64,000 nucleotides of DNA from Lactarius indigo (GCA_025766275.1 JAFKAC010000005.1:868001-932000); one strand, 5' to 3'. Counted from the first letter of the stretch, positions 12,401-24,515 are shown. Notes: a model not told the origin generated them from the letters alone. Numbers and translations: made by a program.

Positions 12401-15400
12401 GAATTCAAATGAGGCTGAGTACAGAGCAATCTTTGATAACCTCGTATCCGATCTCCTCGTTGTCCTCTTCTGGCCCGAGTGGCCTGCTGCAAGTCTTCTT
12501 CTGGGTATAATCTGCAAGTTTATGGTAAGTATTGTATCCTTACTTCACTTATATCTGGATACTCATGCGTGCATCTTGGGCAGGTCTCCTCTCTCGATGA
12601 CGTTAAGTCGTCCAGCCAAACTGACAACAATGCTGCGAAGACAATGGCATTAGATCATCTAGGCGTGATCGCTGCGCGAATACGTTCGAGCATGTTGAAA
12701 GCAACGGGCGCTGATGGAAATGGCTCGCTCGACTTGAGACCACTTGATGAAGTGCATCCATCTTACGTCACTGCATCTATCTGTCTGCTTATTTTTGTGT
12801 AGGTCTTGTCTCGCACAACCGTCAAACATCTGGAGCGGCTAGCAACCGCGCACCAAGATCTAGCAACGCATCTGTCGAAGCGGTCCGCCGCAGACCAGGC
12901 TTATGAAGTGAGCATATGACGCAACCCCCCTTTGAAATGGGTTAACAGTAGCATAGAGCGCGCGCGAGCTAACGGCTGTTACCTGGGGCCAAGAGCTTGC
13001 CATTGCCTTGATGCAGTGTAATACTTCGCTTCGCTACTGCGACGATCCTGATTCTAGTGAGGCAAAGCAGTCCTCCTTGCACCCGTTCGGACGCAGGGTT
13101 AAGTTGGCCCTACGTGACGTATGGAAGGAAGCAGCAACAGACGTCTTTGATATAGGGTACGTTTCTTCTCAATGTCGTTCGTCTTGTTCACTCAGCATTT
13201 TCATAGGAGCCCTGAAGAGGTCGCACGTATAGATCGACTGGCGGAGGAAATTGGCATAGTCCAAGACTTGAGGAATTCGTACCAACCAATTCTCAACATC
13301 ATCTTACTTGCTTTAGATGCTCCGCCCGTTTTTGTACGCACGAAGGCGTTGCGAGCACTGGGACAGATCGTGACCAGTGACCCGACAATCTTAACAGGTG
13401 TACGTCATTTTGCTCGTATGAACCGCTGGGTGTGTAAAATTATTGTATACAGGCCAATGTTCGTCGGGGAATCGAGAGTCATCTCCTCGACAGCTCGCCT
13501 GCGGTTCGCGACGCCGCTGTGGAGCTCATTGGCAAGTATGTGATTGATACCCCTGAGGTTGCCGGCGATTACTACCAGAAGATTGCCGATCGTATTGCTG
13601 TATGCTGTCCGATTTTTACCTACCGACATGTACTGAGCTTTCGTAGGATACCGGCCTTGGCGTTCGCAAACGCGTGATCAAGCTCCTCCGGGCTTTCTAT
13701 GGTGCCACCGACAACATCAAGCGCCGCACGGATATTTGTACAAAACTGGTACTGAGGATGTTTGATGAAGACGATACCGTCAAAGACCTCTCAATCAAGA
13801 CTCTCGAGGAGTTGTGGTTTTCAAGCGTGGTGTCCCAACCAGCTCTGCAAAAGCTACGTGGCGGTGGCCAAGGGCCTAGCTTGGACGACAAAGTTCAGCT
13901 TCTTAACAAGGTGTCCGTTATTATGGGTGTGGCGGCCAATTTCAGGGACCGTCAATCTCCTCTGGAAGATGTACTTCATAAGATCATGGCATCGAAGGAA
14001 GATGCAGAGGCAGGTCAACTACATGCGCGTTATGGCGAGATTTGCGAGGCATTGATCGATGGTCTCGTGGACGCCTCTGAACTCCCGGGTTTTGTGAGAT
14101 TTTTTTTTACATCGCTCTCTAATTTTTATCTTGCATCTTGACGGGTTGATTAGACTGTCGTCAACTGCATTCGAACTATCTACTTGCTCAGCTCTGCCTA
14201 CCCAGCAATTCTTTCCGGCTCCAACGCGTCCACGTTGTTGCCTTACCTGAAGAACGCCACATCTGTAAGTCTTTCCTTCGTGACCAATCAAGTCTCTTCA
14301 TTCTTTTTCCAGCCAGAGGAACAGATAACATCTGATTACTTACTCAAAATATTTCGGGTATCCGTTCCACATATGCCTAAGACCTCTGTGAAGTTTGGCA
14401 ACGAACTGCAGTTGGCATTACAACCTATGATTTTAAAGCCATCAACGGCAGGCGGTGTCCAGGTAGGCGCGGGTGGTGTGATCAATCAGTCCGGTCAATC
14501 ATACTATGATTCTAGGCGTTACAAGAAACAGTTGCGTGCCTATGTGCGGTGGTCCAACACCTAACGCATGACTTCGTTCGTCTCGTCGGGTTATTAAAAT
14601 CTTGCAATGGTGCGTGTTGTTCTACATTTGTTCCACCGTTTCCATATTCGTTTTCTTCCCAGCTCGTTTGCAATCCGCGGCTCAGAAAGCGCAAATGGCC
14701 TCCGCTGACTTGCGCACGCTGTCCATCTTGATTTTTATCATCTCGCTTCTGGTCGAACATTGCGATTTTGACCGTCTGAGAACTGAGCATTCTGGTACGT
14801 GATCGCCAATCAACGAATCTTGACCTGCGGGATATCTGATTGCGTCTAGACCTCTCGGCAGACCTGGACACGGTTTCCAAAGTGAGATCCCGCATTGTGT
14901 AGCCGCTGCGTCACTTGAAACATTTCTAGGGATCTATTATTGAGCACGTCTATAACAGTCTTCTGAACCTTTATCAGAAACAATCCGAACCAGGGCTTCG
15001 CGGGCGCACCCTGCAATGTCTTGGTATGAATCATAGTCGTTCTCATTCCGTTTCTCATCTCAAAACATATCAGGCTTTCTCTTCCGTACTCAGCCTACGT
15101 TGATGACGTTAGAGTCATCAGCGATGATCATGGACGCCACGTTTGCGTCCCAAGAAGAGGAAGGCCACGCCCGCTTGCTGAAAATTATGCAGGAGTTTCT
15201 CATGTCGGAAGCTGCCAGGCACATGCAAAAAGAGAAAGGCAAGGCAGGGGCGAAAAGTAAACCAGTAACAACGGATGTTAACATGGAAGAACTCGTTGGT
15301 AATACCGATGGGTTCGCCGACGCTGGGTAAGCACAGTGGTACTCATGTGTACGTTGCATTAACCCCCTAGAATAGTGTCAGCTCGGCCATCGTGCAACGC

Positions 15401-16741
15401 TACATGGACCCGATCTTAGATGCGGCCCTGTCCCAGCACCCACAAACTCAAGGTGCTGCCGTTGACATCTTGAGCTTCACGATAAAGCAAGGTCTGGCAC
15501 ATCCACTTCAGTCTTTCCCTGTCATCGTTGCTCTAGAGACAAGCCCAAATACGGCTTTGAGTACACGTGCGAGCGCTCTGCACTCGGTATTGCACAGCAA
15601 GCACGCATCGCTACTCAACTCTCGGTACATCGTTAGCGCACGCGCGTCATTCTCATATCAAATTAAACTCGCACAAGGGTGTGGAGGTCCCATCAGTGTG
15701 CATGGCGCACGGAGCGGGACGGCGTTGTTACACCGTTGGTTTTCACTCGCGCGTGAGAAGCGCGGGCCGAAATTAGATTTCCTCAAAGCTCTGGTGCGCG
15801 TATTCGATGTGGGCACTGCGCTGTCTACGGTACAAGATGACGTTGACTTTGCACGGTACATGGCTGAGAACTTCGCTGCGTTCGACTACAAGACTCAGGA
15901 GGAAGTGCTTCTGGTCATCAAGAGTCTTACTAATGTACTTTCAACTGCCGGCATGCAGTGCATCGAGGCCTTGTCTCCCGGGAACCTGCTGGCACAACTG
16001 CAAGCCCGGCCTTCCCAAACTGCCCACCTTGCACTGCCTACACGGCCTTCTCCCAATTCCCCTTCTACCTTGGCCGAATCATCCGCTGCGCCTGAATCAT
16101 CCGGGCCTACCCCTCCTGCTCCCCGTCTTGTGTCGCCGCAGACCCAGGCGAACGACGCAGGCGCAGAAATGATAGATGCTGCGGCGATTGCAGTCCCTGC
16201 TGAGAAAGGTACACTTATCCTCCATTCGTGCTGTGTTCTTGGCAGTTGCTTACACCAGCTAGACGTAGCCATGATCGCGACTGCCGCAACCCCGCCCTGG
16301 CAGACACTCGAGAAACTGCCACTGCTACGCACTTCGGTGCTGATCGCGTTGATCATGCTTCTCAAAGCGTATCTTAAGAACCTTTACGGCTTGTCCGAAG
16401 AGTACGTGGTAGTTGCTCACAGCGCAGAACGGACCCGTGGCTTGCGCTGACACGGATCTTCAGGAAATGTCTTAAGTGGGTGGTAGGCAAGAAGAATGCT
16501 CTGGGTGACAAACCCGCAACACGGCGTGCAGGAGCTGCGGCTGCACCGCTGACGTGGACACGTCTGCCATTCGCAACGCGACCTCTGCTAACGACGGCGG
16601 ACATGGCAGCACAGCGCGAAGCGGTGCGTGGGCGTCTCACTCACGCCAATACTCACACTTTATAATCACTCATGCTAGTTCTTGGAAATTTGGAATGAGG
16701 ATGGTGTCACTGGTGAGCCCGAAGACGACGATTTGACATGA
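9439..16741 (+). CDS. SCC2: Sister-chromatid cohesion protein SCC2 / Mis4 / Nipped-B (cohesin loader)
   Basis: HEAT-repeat subunit of the Scc2-Scc4 complex that loads cohesin onto chromatin in the nucleus; roughly 2,000 aa from about 20 exons. First exons: 9439-9616, 9667-9868, 9949-10796, then from 10850. The N-terminal ~500 residues are disordered (Pro/Ser-rich, then an acidic [14 protein letters not shown] stretch), typical of the Scc4-binding part. Diagnostic blocks follow: [126 protein letters not shown] and [21 protein letters not shown]. It ends [20 protein letters not shown]. Every junction I checked keeps frame with GT..AG introns. One stretch near 16209-16260 could be exon or a 50-nt intron. 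The start codon is the least certain point. Confidence 0.94.
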
Positions 16742-17061
16742 CGATAGAGAAGGAACCGACACGCGCATGACGGACTGTCTTATTTATTTTTTCTTCGAGG
16801 TAAAAACAAGGTTATTGTACTGGTATTCCCTTCTCACTCAACTTTGCTACTAAGCACACCGGTAACTTACAGTAAACAAATTGTGCATATCATTATCCCT
16901 CCATCCCTCTTCTATTCAACATTATTGTTCGTTTTTGGACTTCGAGTGTTGGACTTGTCGTAGATAACGTGGTCTCTCAGGTGGCCTTGCATGGCCATAG
17001 CAGTGATGATAACGCAGTTGTAAATTAACAAATCAGAAGGACATCTACATCTACGTCAATG
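16742..17061. other. Convergent intergenic region
   Basis: About 320 bp between the SCC2 stop and the Sec14-like stop, so it holds two facing 3' ends. It is AT-rich in parts (for example tatttattttttcttcg at about 16780). No gene or RNA is seen. Confidence 0.4.
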
Positions 17062-18317
17062 TCAGGTGCTTGTCTCAGTATTTCCGTTCGGTGCGTATCG
17101 TGGCTCGTGGTGGCCTTGAGGGCGGGCAACTTTGCCGTCCACGAAGACAATAGGCCCACGGGGAATTTCGTCTGAACCGAGAAGCTCACGCGCAGGAGTG
17201 TCGAGTACGGGCTCGTTCTCAAACGTGAACGGTAGCGTACCGCCATAGACTTGCGGGAGCGAATCGGCGTCCATGAGCTGAAGGAGGACAGGGCCAGGAT
17301 CAGCGCCCAGTACATGGACCTTGTTGCGCGTGCCCTCATCGAACCAAGCCTATATTTTAAAGGGCCGCACGGGAATACTCAGAGTTCTGTCACGAACGGG
17401 GGTAGGGAGGGGGAAGTAGGAGAGCGCACCTTGATCCAGCTCCAGACGGTGGGAAAGAAGGAGGGCGCGTTAACGACAGCGATTGTGTGGAGTGTCTCAG
17501 GGTAGTGCGCGGTAGCGAGCTCAGAAGCCTGCTGGAGATGCCGGCGGAGGGACCACATCATGCCAAGGGAGACACCGCCAAGGTCGATGATCGACGTCGT
17601 CGCGGTGACAGGAGATGGCGGTGTCGGTGATGGTGGAGATGAGGTGGCAGAAGTGGGCGCATCAGGTGATGATGGGACAAGAGGGGAATGGGGAAGGTTG
17701 GAACACAGTGGGAGAGTGAAGCGAGACATAAACTCCCAGAGAGCAACACTGTCAGGGGCCATGCGTCTGTGGGAAGGATCAGGGGCAGGGAACAGAGGAC
17801 GCACATGCGCTGATAGCGGCGCTCCTCTGGGATAGCATTGAGCTCTTTCTGAAGTGTCCCTGACAAGGAGGCGAGGCGGAAGACGTAGACTGGTATGCCA
17901 TGCTGTGTGAGAGAGTTGTTCGAGTCAAGCTGACGGGATATCAAATATGTTGACGCCCACTTTGTCGCGTCGTCCCGTCCAGCGGGGATAGAATCGCTTT
18001 GCGGATTCGAGTTCGTCCGGGTCGAAGGTTGCATAGAGATTTAGGACGTCGAGCTTGGCCCTCCAAGCTTCGGTGGCGGCGAACTGCTTGTGGGCCTTGA
18101 CGGGGTCAAACTTGCGAGCACGAAGGAAACGTCTGTGATCGGATCGGATTGGACCGAATTTGATAACTGGATTAAATGAGACGCGAAGAAGAAGAAAGCC
18201 CTACAGGAGAGTAGCATCGTCGTGAGACGCAGGAGTGTCGCCACTAGGTGGGGTGTAGAGATGCTTATCCTGCAGAGAACGCTTGAGCTCGCTTAGCTCG
18301 TCCGAGGCAGAGGACAT
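17062..18317 (-). CDS. Sec14-like CRAL-TRIO lipid-transfer protein
   Basis: Phospholipid-transfer family (Sec14, phosphatidylinositol/phosphatidylcholine exchange; Golgi and signalling roles in yeast). About 337 aa. It starts MSSASDELSELKRSL at 18317. The CRAL-TRIO N-terminal helical part reads DDATLL spliced to RFLRARKFDPVKAHKQF and AKRFYPRWTGRRDK. The lipid-binding core reads HGIPVYVFRLASL, TSIIDLGGVSLGMMWSL, YPETLHTIAVVNAPSFFPTVWSWIK and, after an intron, VHVLGADPGPVLLQLMDADSLPQVYGGTLPF. The stop is at 17062. A Ser/Pro/Thr insertion of about 35 residues before the TSIIDLGGVS strand is unusual for the family. Introns were placed after DDATLL, GRRDK, RRYQR and WSWIK, all in frame. The gene is head-to-head with the P450, with 134 bp between the starts. 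Sec14 subtype unknown. Confidence 0.93.
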
Positions 18318-18451
18318 GTGGATATAGGGCTTACTTAATCAGGCTGGATCTTTGACAAGGGCGCTGACCGAGATGGCCGAGGTGATGCTCGTCGTGACGC
18401 TATCATGTACCAGTACTTAATGCTCCCACTGCGCCTCGGATCGCCACTCGC
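18318..18451. promoter_or_regulatory. Shared divergent promoter, Sec14-like / P450
   Basis: Only 134 bp separate the two start codons on opposite strands, so any proximal promoter elements must be shared or overlap. I see no clear TATA box. Coregulation is possible but not shown. Confidence 0.55.
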
Positions 18452-20781
18452 ATGGCCCCCCTTCTCCTCTTCGTCCTCCTCGTCTGGGCTGTCACCCTCT
18501 ACGCTCTCCGGCCACTCTTTAAACTTGTCATCTCCCGTTTCCGCTCTCCTCTCCGTCTCCTCCCTTCCCCTCCCTCCCCTTCTTTCCTCGTTGGAAACCT
18601 TGCACAAATATCGGACGAAGAGAACAACGACATATTCCAAAGATGGGCACAACTCTACGGACACACCTTCATATATCGCGGTTTCATTAACTGCCCCCGT
18701 CTCATCACCACCGATCCCCTTGCTCTTGCCTACATTCTTGGTCACGCCTATGACTTTCCCAGGCCTGATTTTCTCATGGAGGCCCTCGCAGAAGCTGGTG
18801 CAGGCCGCGAAGGCCTTCTTACTGTGCAGGGCGATGTGCATCGGCGGCAGGTCTGTCCGCCCCCTTTACAGTGCATTTAACCACGTCTCATGACAGTTGT
18901 CCTCCCCAGCGCCGCATCTTGGTACTGTACAGCGCCGCTCGTCTAGCTACCTCTTTTCTCTGACACTCTTGTCGCCCTAGAATCAAGCATTCTCTCCATC
19001 TCACATCAAATCTATCATACCCATTTTCCGCGAAAAGGCAGAACGCGTGTGCATCCCCTTCAATTGCCCTATTGAAACCTTTTCCCGTCCTTACACTACT
19101 CCCCTCGTAGCTGCACGATATATTCATACAAATTGCGGATGCACCGCCTTCAATAACAACCACCCACACAGATCACGTTTCTTCGGGCCCTGACCCTTTC
19201 ACCGTTCTTCGCTCGCCACTCGAACCCGCATGCCAACCTCCGTCCATTCGACATCGGACCTCACCTTTGCAGATCGCCGACTCATCCGCGCCCACACGTC
19301 CCGTCGTTGATGTCCTTTCTTGGCTTACTCGTGCGACTCTCGACATCATCGGGGAGGCCGGTAAATTCTTAGTCATAATTTCACATTTTCGTACTCTCAT
19401 TCCGGTCTCAGGATTTGGCTACTCTTTTCATTCACTTCCAACCCCTGACACCGACCCTTATAACGCCAATCGGCCCGAGAGCGAGCTCGCACGCGCCTTC
19501 GGGGCCATCTTTTCCACCTCGCACTCGTTCAGTGTGCTGTCCGTCCTAGCGATTTGGTTTCCCTTCCTGCGGCGATTCGTGTGTCCCCTGTTTCACTATT
19601 GAGAATTCCTTTTGGACTTATTTTCCGAATTCAGCGTCCAAACTCTCGTGCGTTACATGAGGCCCAAGCAACTATGCAGCGCATTGGCACGCAGCTTATC
19701 AACGAACGCAAGTCCGCGCCTCTGCCGGATGAGCCATCTTGCGACTCGAAAAGGTCGCGCGACATCCTCTCCGTTCTCAGTACGTACACGACCCTACTTT
19801 CCATCCCCCCTTCCGCAAACAATATGATTCCCACAGTCCGCGCCAACGCTGCTTCCTCGCCTTGTCAAGCCCTCACTCACTCCGAAATGCTCTCACAGAT
19901 CACCACTTTCCTCGCTGCAGGACACGAAACGACTGCATCTGCCATCACCTGGACGCTTTATGCTCTCGCACGTACTCCCGTAGCGCAAGCGCAGTTGCGT
20001 GCCGCACTCCGTGCCTGCGACAAGGACGACCTTTACACAGCTCTCGAGCTCCCATTGCTCGAGTATACCGTGCGCGAGGCTCTTCGCCTACACGCTCCTG
20101 TTCGAAGCACAATGCGCGTGTACTCTGGCGCAACGCCGGACTGCTTCATTCCCCTCCAGCACCCTGTTCGGGTGCGCTGGCCAACCTGGCATCGGCTTTC
20201 CCGCTGTCTCCGATTCCGCTCCCGTTCCCTGACAGCTGAGGAGGAAGAGAACCATCGGTGGCATACTGAGGGTTCTATCCACCTCCGCCACGGCGATATC
20301 ATCACTATTCCAATTCAGACCGTCAATCGCGCACCCGACCTGTGGGGACCCGATGCTCACGAGTTTCGACCCGAACGTTGGATGACGCTACCACCGGCCG
20401 TGCGTGCGGTGCCCGGTTTATACGCCCACACGCTGACCTTCCTAAATGGGAACGGCAGCGGGACGACAGGCAACCGCGCATGCATTGGGTTCCGTTTCGC
20501 CCTTGCGGAAATCAAAGTGTTCCTTGCGTGTCTATTGCGCGACTTAGAATTCACGATCGACGACGACGTCGTGATCAAAAAGCGCACCAAGTGCGTCTCT
20601 TTTACTTCTCTCACCTCTTCTCTTTTCCATTTTTGAGACGCTGACCGGTGAAATCATGGTGTATAGTATTGTGACACGTCCCATGGTGGAATCTTCTCCA
20701 GAAATAGGTTTCCAAATGCCGCTGCGTCTCCGGCGCGTGCCCCCAGATGAGATTGTCAGGGCTCCTGATGTCTGTTCCTAG
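18452..20781 (+). CDS. Cytochrome P450 monooxygenase, microsomal
   Basis: Haem-thiolate monooxygenase anchored in the ER; substrate unknown. Eight exons: 18452-18850, 18910-18921, 18981-19046, 19111-19360, 19412-19578, 19635-19779, 19837-20590 and 20667-20781; 1,908 nt, 635 aa, longer than the usual 500-550. Features in order: an N-terminal anchor (LLLFVLLVWAVTLYAL), PSPPSPSFLVGNL, a helix C region HRRQ+RRIL+NQAFSPSHIKSI built across a 12-nt microexon, LTRATLDIIGEAGFGYSF, an oxygen-binding helix I motif AAGHETTA, the ExxR motif EALR, FRPERW, and a haem-ligand segment GNRACIGFRFALAE with the ligand Cys. Two oddities: about 40 extra Ser/Thr/Pro-rich residues (bases ~19140-19290), and a glycine-rich insertion in the haem loop that displaces the usual Phe. 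The fold is certain; activity is likely but not certain. Confidence 0.93.
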
Positions 20782-22069
20782 GATGTGCGGACAGCGTGGT
20801 GTTGACATCGTACCAGGGGTCGTGTCTCATTGGTTATATAGGCGTGATCGCTTGCTATATGGCTTTCTTGAGGAAGGATTTCCAGAATGCGTGCTTATGC
20901 GCGACCGGGCCACGGGCTTCTTAGCTAGTGCCACTTCTTATTTATGTTCATACCACGCAGTTTTACATCAGAAGGTCACTTTACAATTACCTTACACTCT
21001 CCAGTCCCGCGGGCTGTTGCTCACACTTGACGAGATTGCGGTTTTTTTTTAAAAAGAATTTGACAGTCTCCGTGTCACCGGTAATTTGCACAGCTCATGG
21101 GGGTGACGGGTTTCCTTCACTGTCCAGCGGAAACCTGAGTTAGATTGTTTTCACCCTTGTGGATCCCTTGTGTCCTCCCAGGCCACGGTAACTTGAATCT
21201 GATCATGAGCGCGCAACAAAATCTAGACACCGCCGCACTTGCACAGCCCTCATCCACACCGTGACCGCAGGACCGCACATTGCCAATACAATCAAACAAG
21301 ACGACCTAACTCGTTACTGCCTTACTGACACCCAACAAACATTTCCTCCATATCCCCTGTACGGTTGTCGTGTTTATGATGGCCGCATTCCCTGTTAGGA
21401 TCCTATTACTGGCCTAGGAAAAATCCGGCGTCTACAAGCGAAGCAGAATAACAATGCAGATACTGTACAAAAGCTAAAAACAAGACGATGGATTTGCTAC
21501 TAGGACATTCTAGTCACACGAATTACCGTAGATTTCTTATTCGGAGTTGGCTTGGCTGGCTTGTATTTCGCACTCAACTTATGCATTGGTGCTGACAAGA
21601 ACAGCCAGAGACGCCTCAGTTGTTACCGTAAGGAGACAGATCAGTACGGCCTCATCCCGTTCATGAGTGTAGTCTCTTCTGTTGAAGCGAGTGGTGTGAG
21701 ATGTGACGACAAGTTGGGTCATGAGAGCACGCGATAAGCCGGAAGTTGTTCAGCCATGACATGCATAAGGCACGATATAATTACGATTCAAAATTGTCCG
21801 TTCGTTCGATTAGTAGTCGGAGAGACAAGTGGAGACACAGGAATAAACATTCGCCCCATAGTCTGCAGTAGCAAACGAGAAAAATCTGCGATTAATTTAA
21901 CTTCGTCCTCCACACAAAAGAGGATCAATCGCATGACTCAATGCCCACCACCGAAGTTCTCGCCACTGTTGGCAGACTGAATTTGTGTTTCCTAGTTATC
22001 AGTTGATAGCCACGCAGTACTAATCGCGAATCAGTTAGCGCCATGTCACACTCCCGTATATACCCTTGT
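20782..22069. other. Convergent intergenic region, no gene seen
   Basis: About 1.3 kb between the P450 stop and the LysM-gene stop. Open frames here are short (up to about 100 codons), with no motif and no exon partners. A run of T occurs at about 21041-21050. No RNA gene or repeat family is recognised. Confidence 0.4.
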
Positions 22070-22702
22070 CTAGAGTGGGAATACACGTACGGACTGTCCG
22101 GGAACCAGGTTGCTGCAGTCATCGTTCACGTCGTCGTTATACTCGACGAACTGGTCCCGACTGAGACCCCACTTGGACAAAAGCCCGTCGCACGTCGTGG
22201 CAGTGGCGGGATCTTGCTGCTTGCAGGTAGGCGTCGACTGCTTGATGCACAATACTTTGCCGGCAGGGAGGGTCCCGTCGCCTGTGTTGGGTATTCGTGG
22301 GGAGAAGGTAAGTTCCTCAGTCAGAGCTCCGCTCGGCCAGATTGTATCAAGGACACCTACAACTTATTTCGGAATTTATCGACAGGATCTCAGCCTTGCT
22401 CAGGCCGAGCGCCGTGGCGAGGGTGTCGCAGGGTTCAGCCTGCCTGGTGGCGAGCAAGACAGTTAGCGCACATCCGGGGGCGCCACGAAGAGATACGATA
22501 TTCCAAGACTCACTGAAGGGTATATGTTTCTGAACATAGGACAACACGAGAGCGCTTTCTCAGACGACCAGGAGTGGGGGGTGATGATGATGATGAACGC
22601 ACCGACACACTGTGGTCGCGGGCCGGTTGCTTGTACGACAACGGCCAGCGATGAGACCAAAGCGAGGAGGGAGACAAAAGTGGCAGTAGAGATGGCGTAC
22701 AT
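22070..22702 (-). CDS. Small secreted protein with two LysM domains (candidate effector)
   Basis: Predicted 136 aa from four exons: 22603-22702, 22514-22529 (only 16 nt), 22361-22443 and 22070-22281; 411 nt in total, in frame. The signal peptide is MYAISTATFVSLLALVSSLAVVVQA (cleavage near QA/TG; the hydrophobic core is clear). First LysM: CVETYTLQQAEPCDTLATA, then GLSKAEILSINSEIS and CDGTLPAGKVLCIK. Second LysM: CKQQDPATATTCDGLLSKW, GLSRDQFVEYND, NDDCSNLVPGQSVRVFPL at the C-terminus. LysM domains bind chitin-type N-acetylglucosamine polymers; small secreted fungal versions can shield hyphae or sequester chitin fragments from host or bacterial recognition. That role is inference. The donor of intron 3 (gtaggt at 22360) was chosen because it preserves the Cys before DGTLPAG. 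No catalytic domain is present. Confidence 0.88.
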
Positions 22703-24515
22703 GGTAAAGTAGACTTTGTGTCAAAGGGTTTTTGCTGAGATAAAGGGGAGCAACCCTTGATTTTATACTCGCAGGAAGCCCGAGTCGCACGAATAGGCAG
22801 ATTGATGAATCTACCTCAGACCCAAGGCCTCGCAGAAAAGTTTACACATGCGACCCGGTCACCTGGAGATGTGACCGTTGCACCAATTAGAATGACGATG
22901 AGGGTTGTACGAGAACTGCGCAGCGAAGTGAAAGGCACGGTGGGGAATGGCCATTCACTAGACGACGGCATATTTCTCCGCAGCGTCTCCAGCGTCGGGT
23001 AACCGGTTGCTGGAGGCACTGCCTTGAGTTGCGAGCTATCGGAAGACCAACGACACTCGGAACGTACATATAAGTTCCGCTCACGTACTACGATCCGGGC
23101 TATTGCAAAAACTAGTAGCTGAAAGTGCAGCCCAGCTCGTCACGCGAAATGTTGAGCGAAGTGGCGCAGGGCATGTCCTCGATTAGGGTTTGTGGCAGAT
23201 GAGAAGACTTGTTAAGGTGTTTGTTGCATTCTGGAAATCGAGTTAGCCTATCCAATGTGTGCGTCTCGGTGTAGAGCCACCCACGCGCATATGGAGCCCA
23301 AGAGTCCCAGCCAGTCACCTGATGTACATGAGTTTAATCGGGCGAGGATTAATGAGGTCTAGTGACAATTAGTTAGTGTTGCAGACCGACCTGTTGACGC
23401 TGTATCGAAACGTACGTCCTTCATGTCGCCTATTCAAAGGAAAAAGACTCTGCCGCAGGTTTGCGCCGCAACGCTACTATTAGCTGGGCGAAGGGATCAC
23501 ATGCGCGATCGTAGCTCGGTTGGGACGTTAGCTGGAGGGAAAGTGATCCGATGCGCGGACCAGGCATTGCTGGAGAAAGACCAAGGATTTTGAAGACCGT
23601 GCCTGTGATCTTATACAATGGTTGGCAACGAATGTGCCGCGCCATAGTGTAATACGAGACACGCTGGCTTTGCAAAAGAAAGGTAGATCTTGCGGCGCCA
23701 GTTCTTGAACATCGCCGTAGAGATAGCCGCAAAGTCGTCCACAACTCGAGTTGTGTCACGGCATGTGCACCCTAAGCTGCGCATCGGATAGACGAGAACA
23801 CAGGTTCAGGGGTCTGACCGAAGACAGCTATGTCATACTGTACGGTCCAACAGCCTAAGTTAGACCTGTTTAGCTCCTGGAAATGCCCCCCCCCTCCCCC
23901 CCCCCCTCCTGGCACAACCCAACTCTGCAACGTTTGTAAGAAATACGTCTGTGTCAGTGTTGAAATGGCCAGGGGGAAACCCTCATAGTCAGACCACACC
24001 CAGATTGCAGTAGAGTCCAACTTGAGTCAGAGTCAATTTTAAGGAATTCGCAATCCGACCATTAAATCATATAAAAAATCTGAATAAGGATTTCGATCTT
24101 GGTAAGTGCTTCTCCGTCTACGTCTTCCCATCTTGCCTCACAGCTGTTATCCGCAATGCATATAAGGCCTGAAAGCCTCATACACTCATTGCGGAAGCCT
24201 AGGCGTCGACGAATATTCGCGGTATGTTAATAAATGGAAATGCAGTCTGAGGTCAGTGTTGGCGGAACACTACCTCGATTGGTTCCCTGAAAAGACAGGA
24301 TGTCCAAGTACCACGCGCAATTGGTTCACGAGAACTATGGACCACCTGCGAGCCCACATCGAGACCAGAGAACTTTGGTGAGACGGACATGGATATCTTC
24401 TTAAGAGTGGGCCTGTTACTGGCAAAATCTGCACCAAGATGTAAGCATGAAGCAGGAAAAGCCAAGCTTGCACGGCCAGTTTACACAGAATATTATGTAT
24501 GCGTATGCATGTATA
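22703..24515. other. Gene-poor stretch with possible coding relics
   Basis: About 1.8 kb upstream of the LysM gene. On the - strand, several pieces look protein-like but do not join into a gene: a frame around 23755-23610 containing DDFAAISTAMFKNWRRKIYLSFAK, a piece ending AESFSFE near 23430, and a piece at 23772-24020 containing WSDYEGFPLAISTLTQTYFL. A cytosine-rich run (23886-23909) interrupts the last one. I do not recognise the family. A decayed gene, or a real gene with introns I cannot place, are both possible. Confidence 0.3.
23886..23909. repeat. Poly-C low-complexity tract
   Basis: Runs of 9 and 11 C separated by a single T, followed by TCC. The tract is prone to length error in sequencing and to slippage in vivo. 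It sits in the possible relic between the LysM gene and the p34-like pseudogene. Confidence 0.9.

Noticed and set aside
20160..20240. Possible intron (gtgcgc...gacag) in the P450 gene before AEEEENHRW
   Set aside because: It would be 64 nt and break the frame, whereas the frame is open without it and leads into the conserved HGDIITIPIQTVNR.
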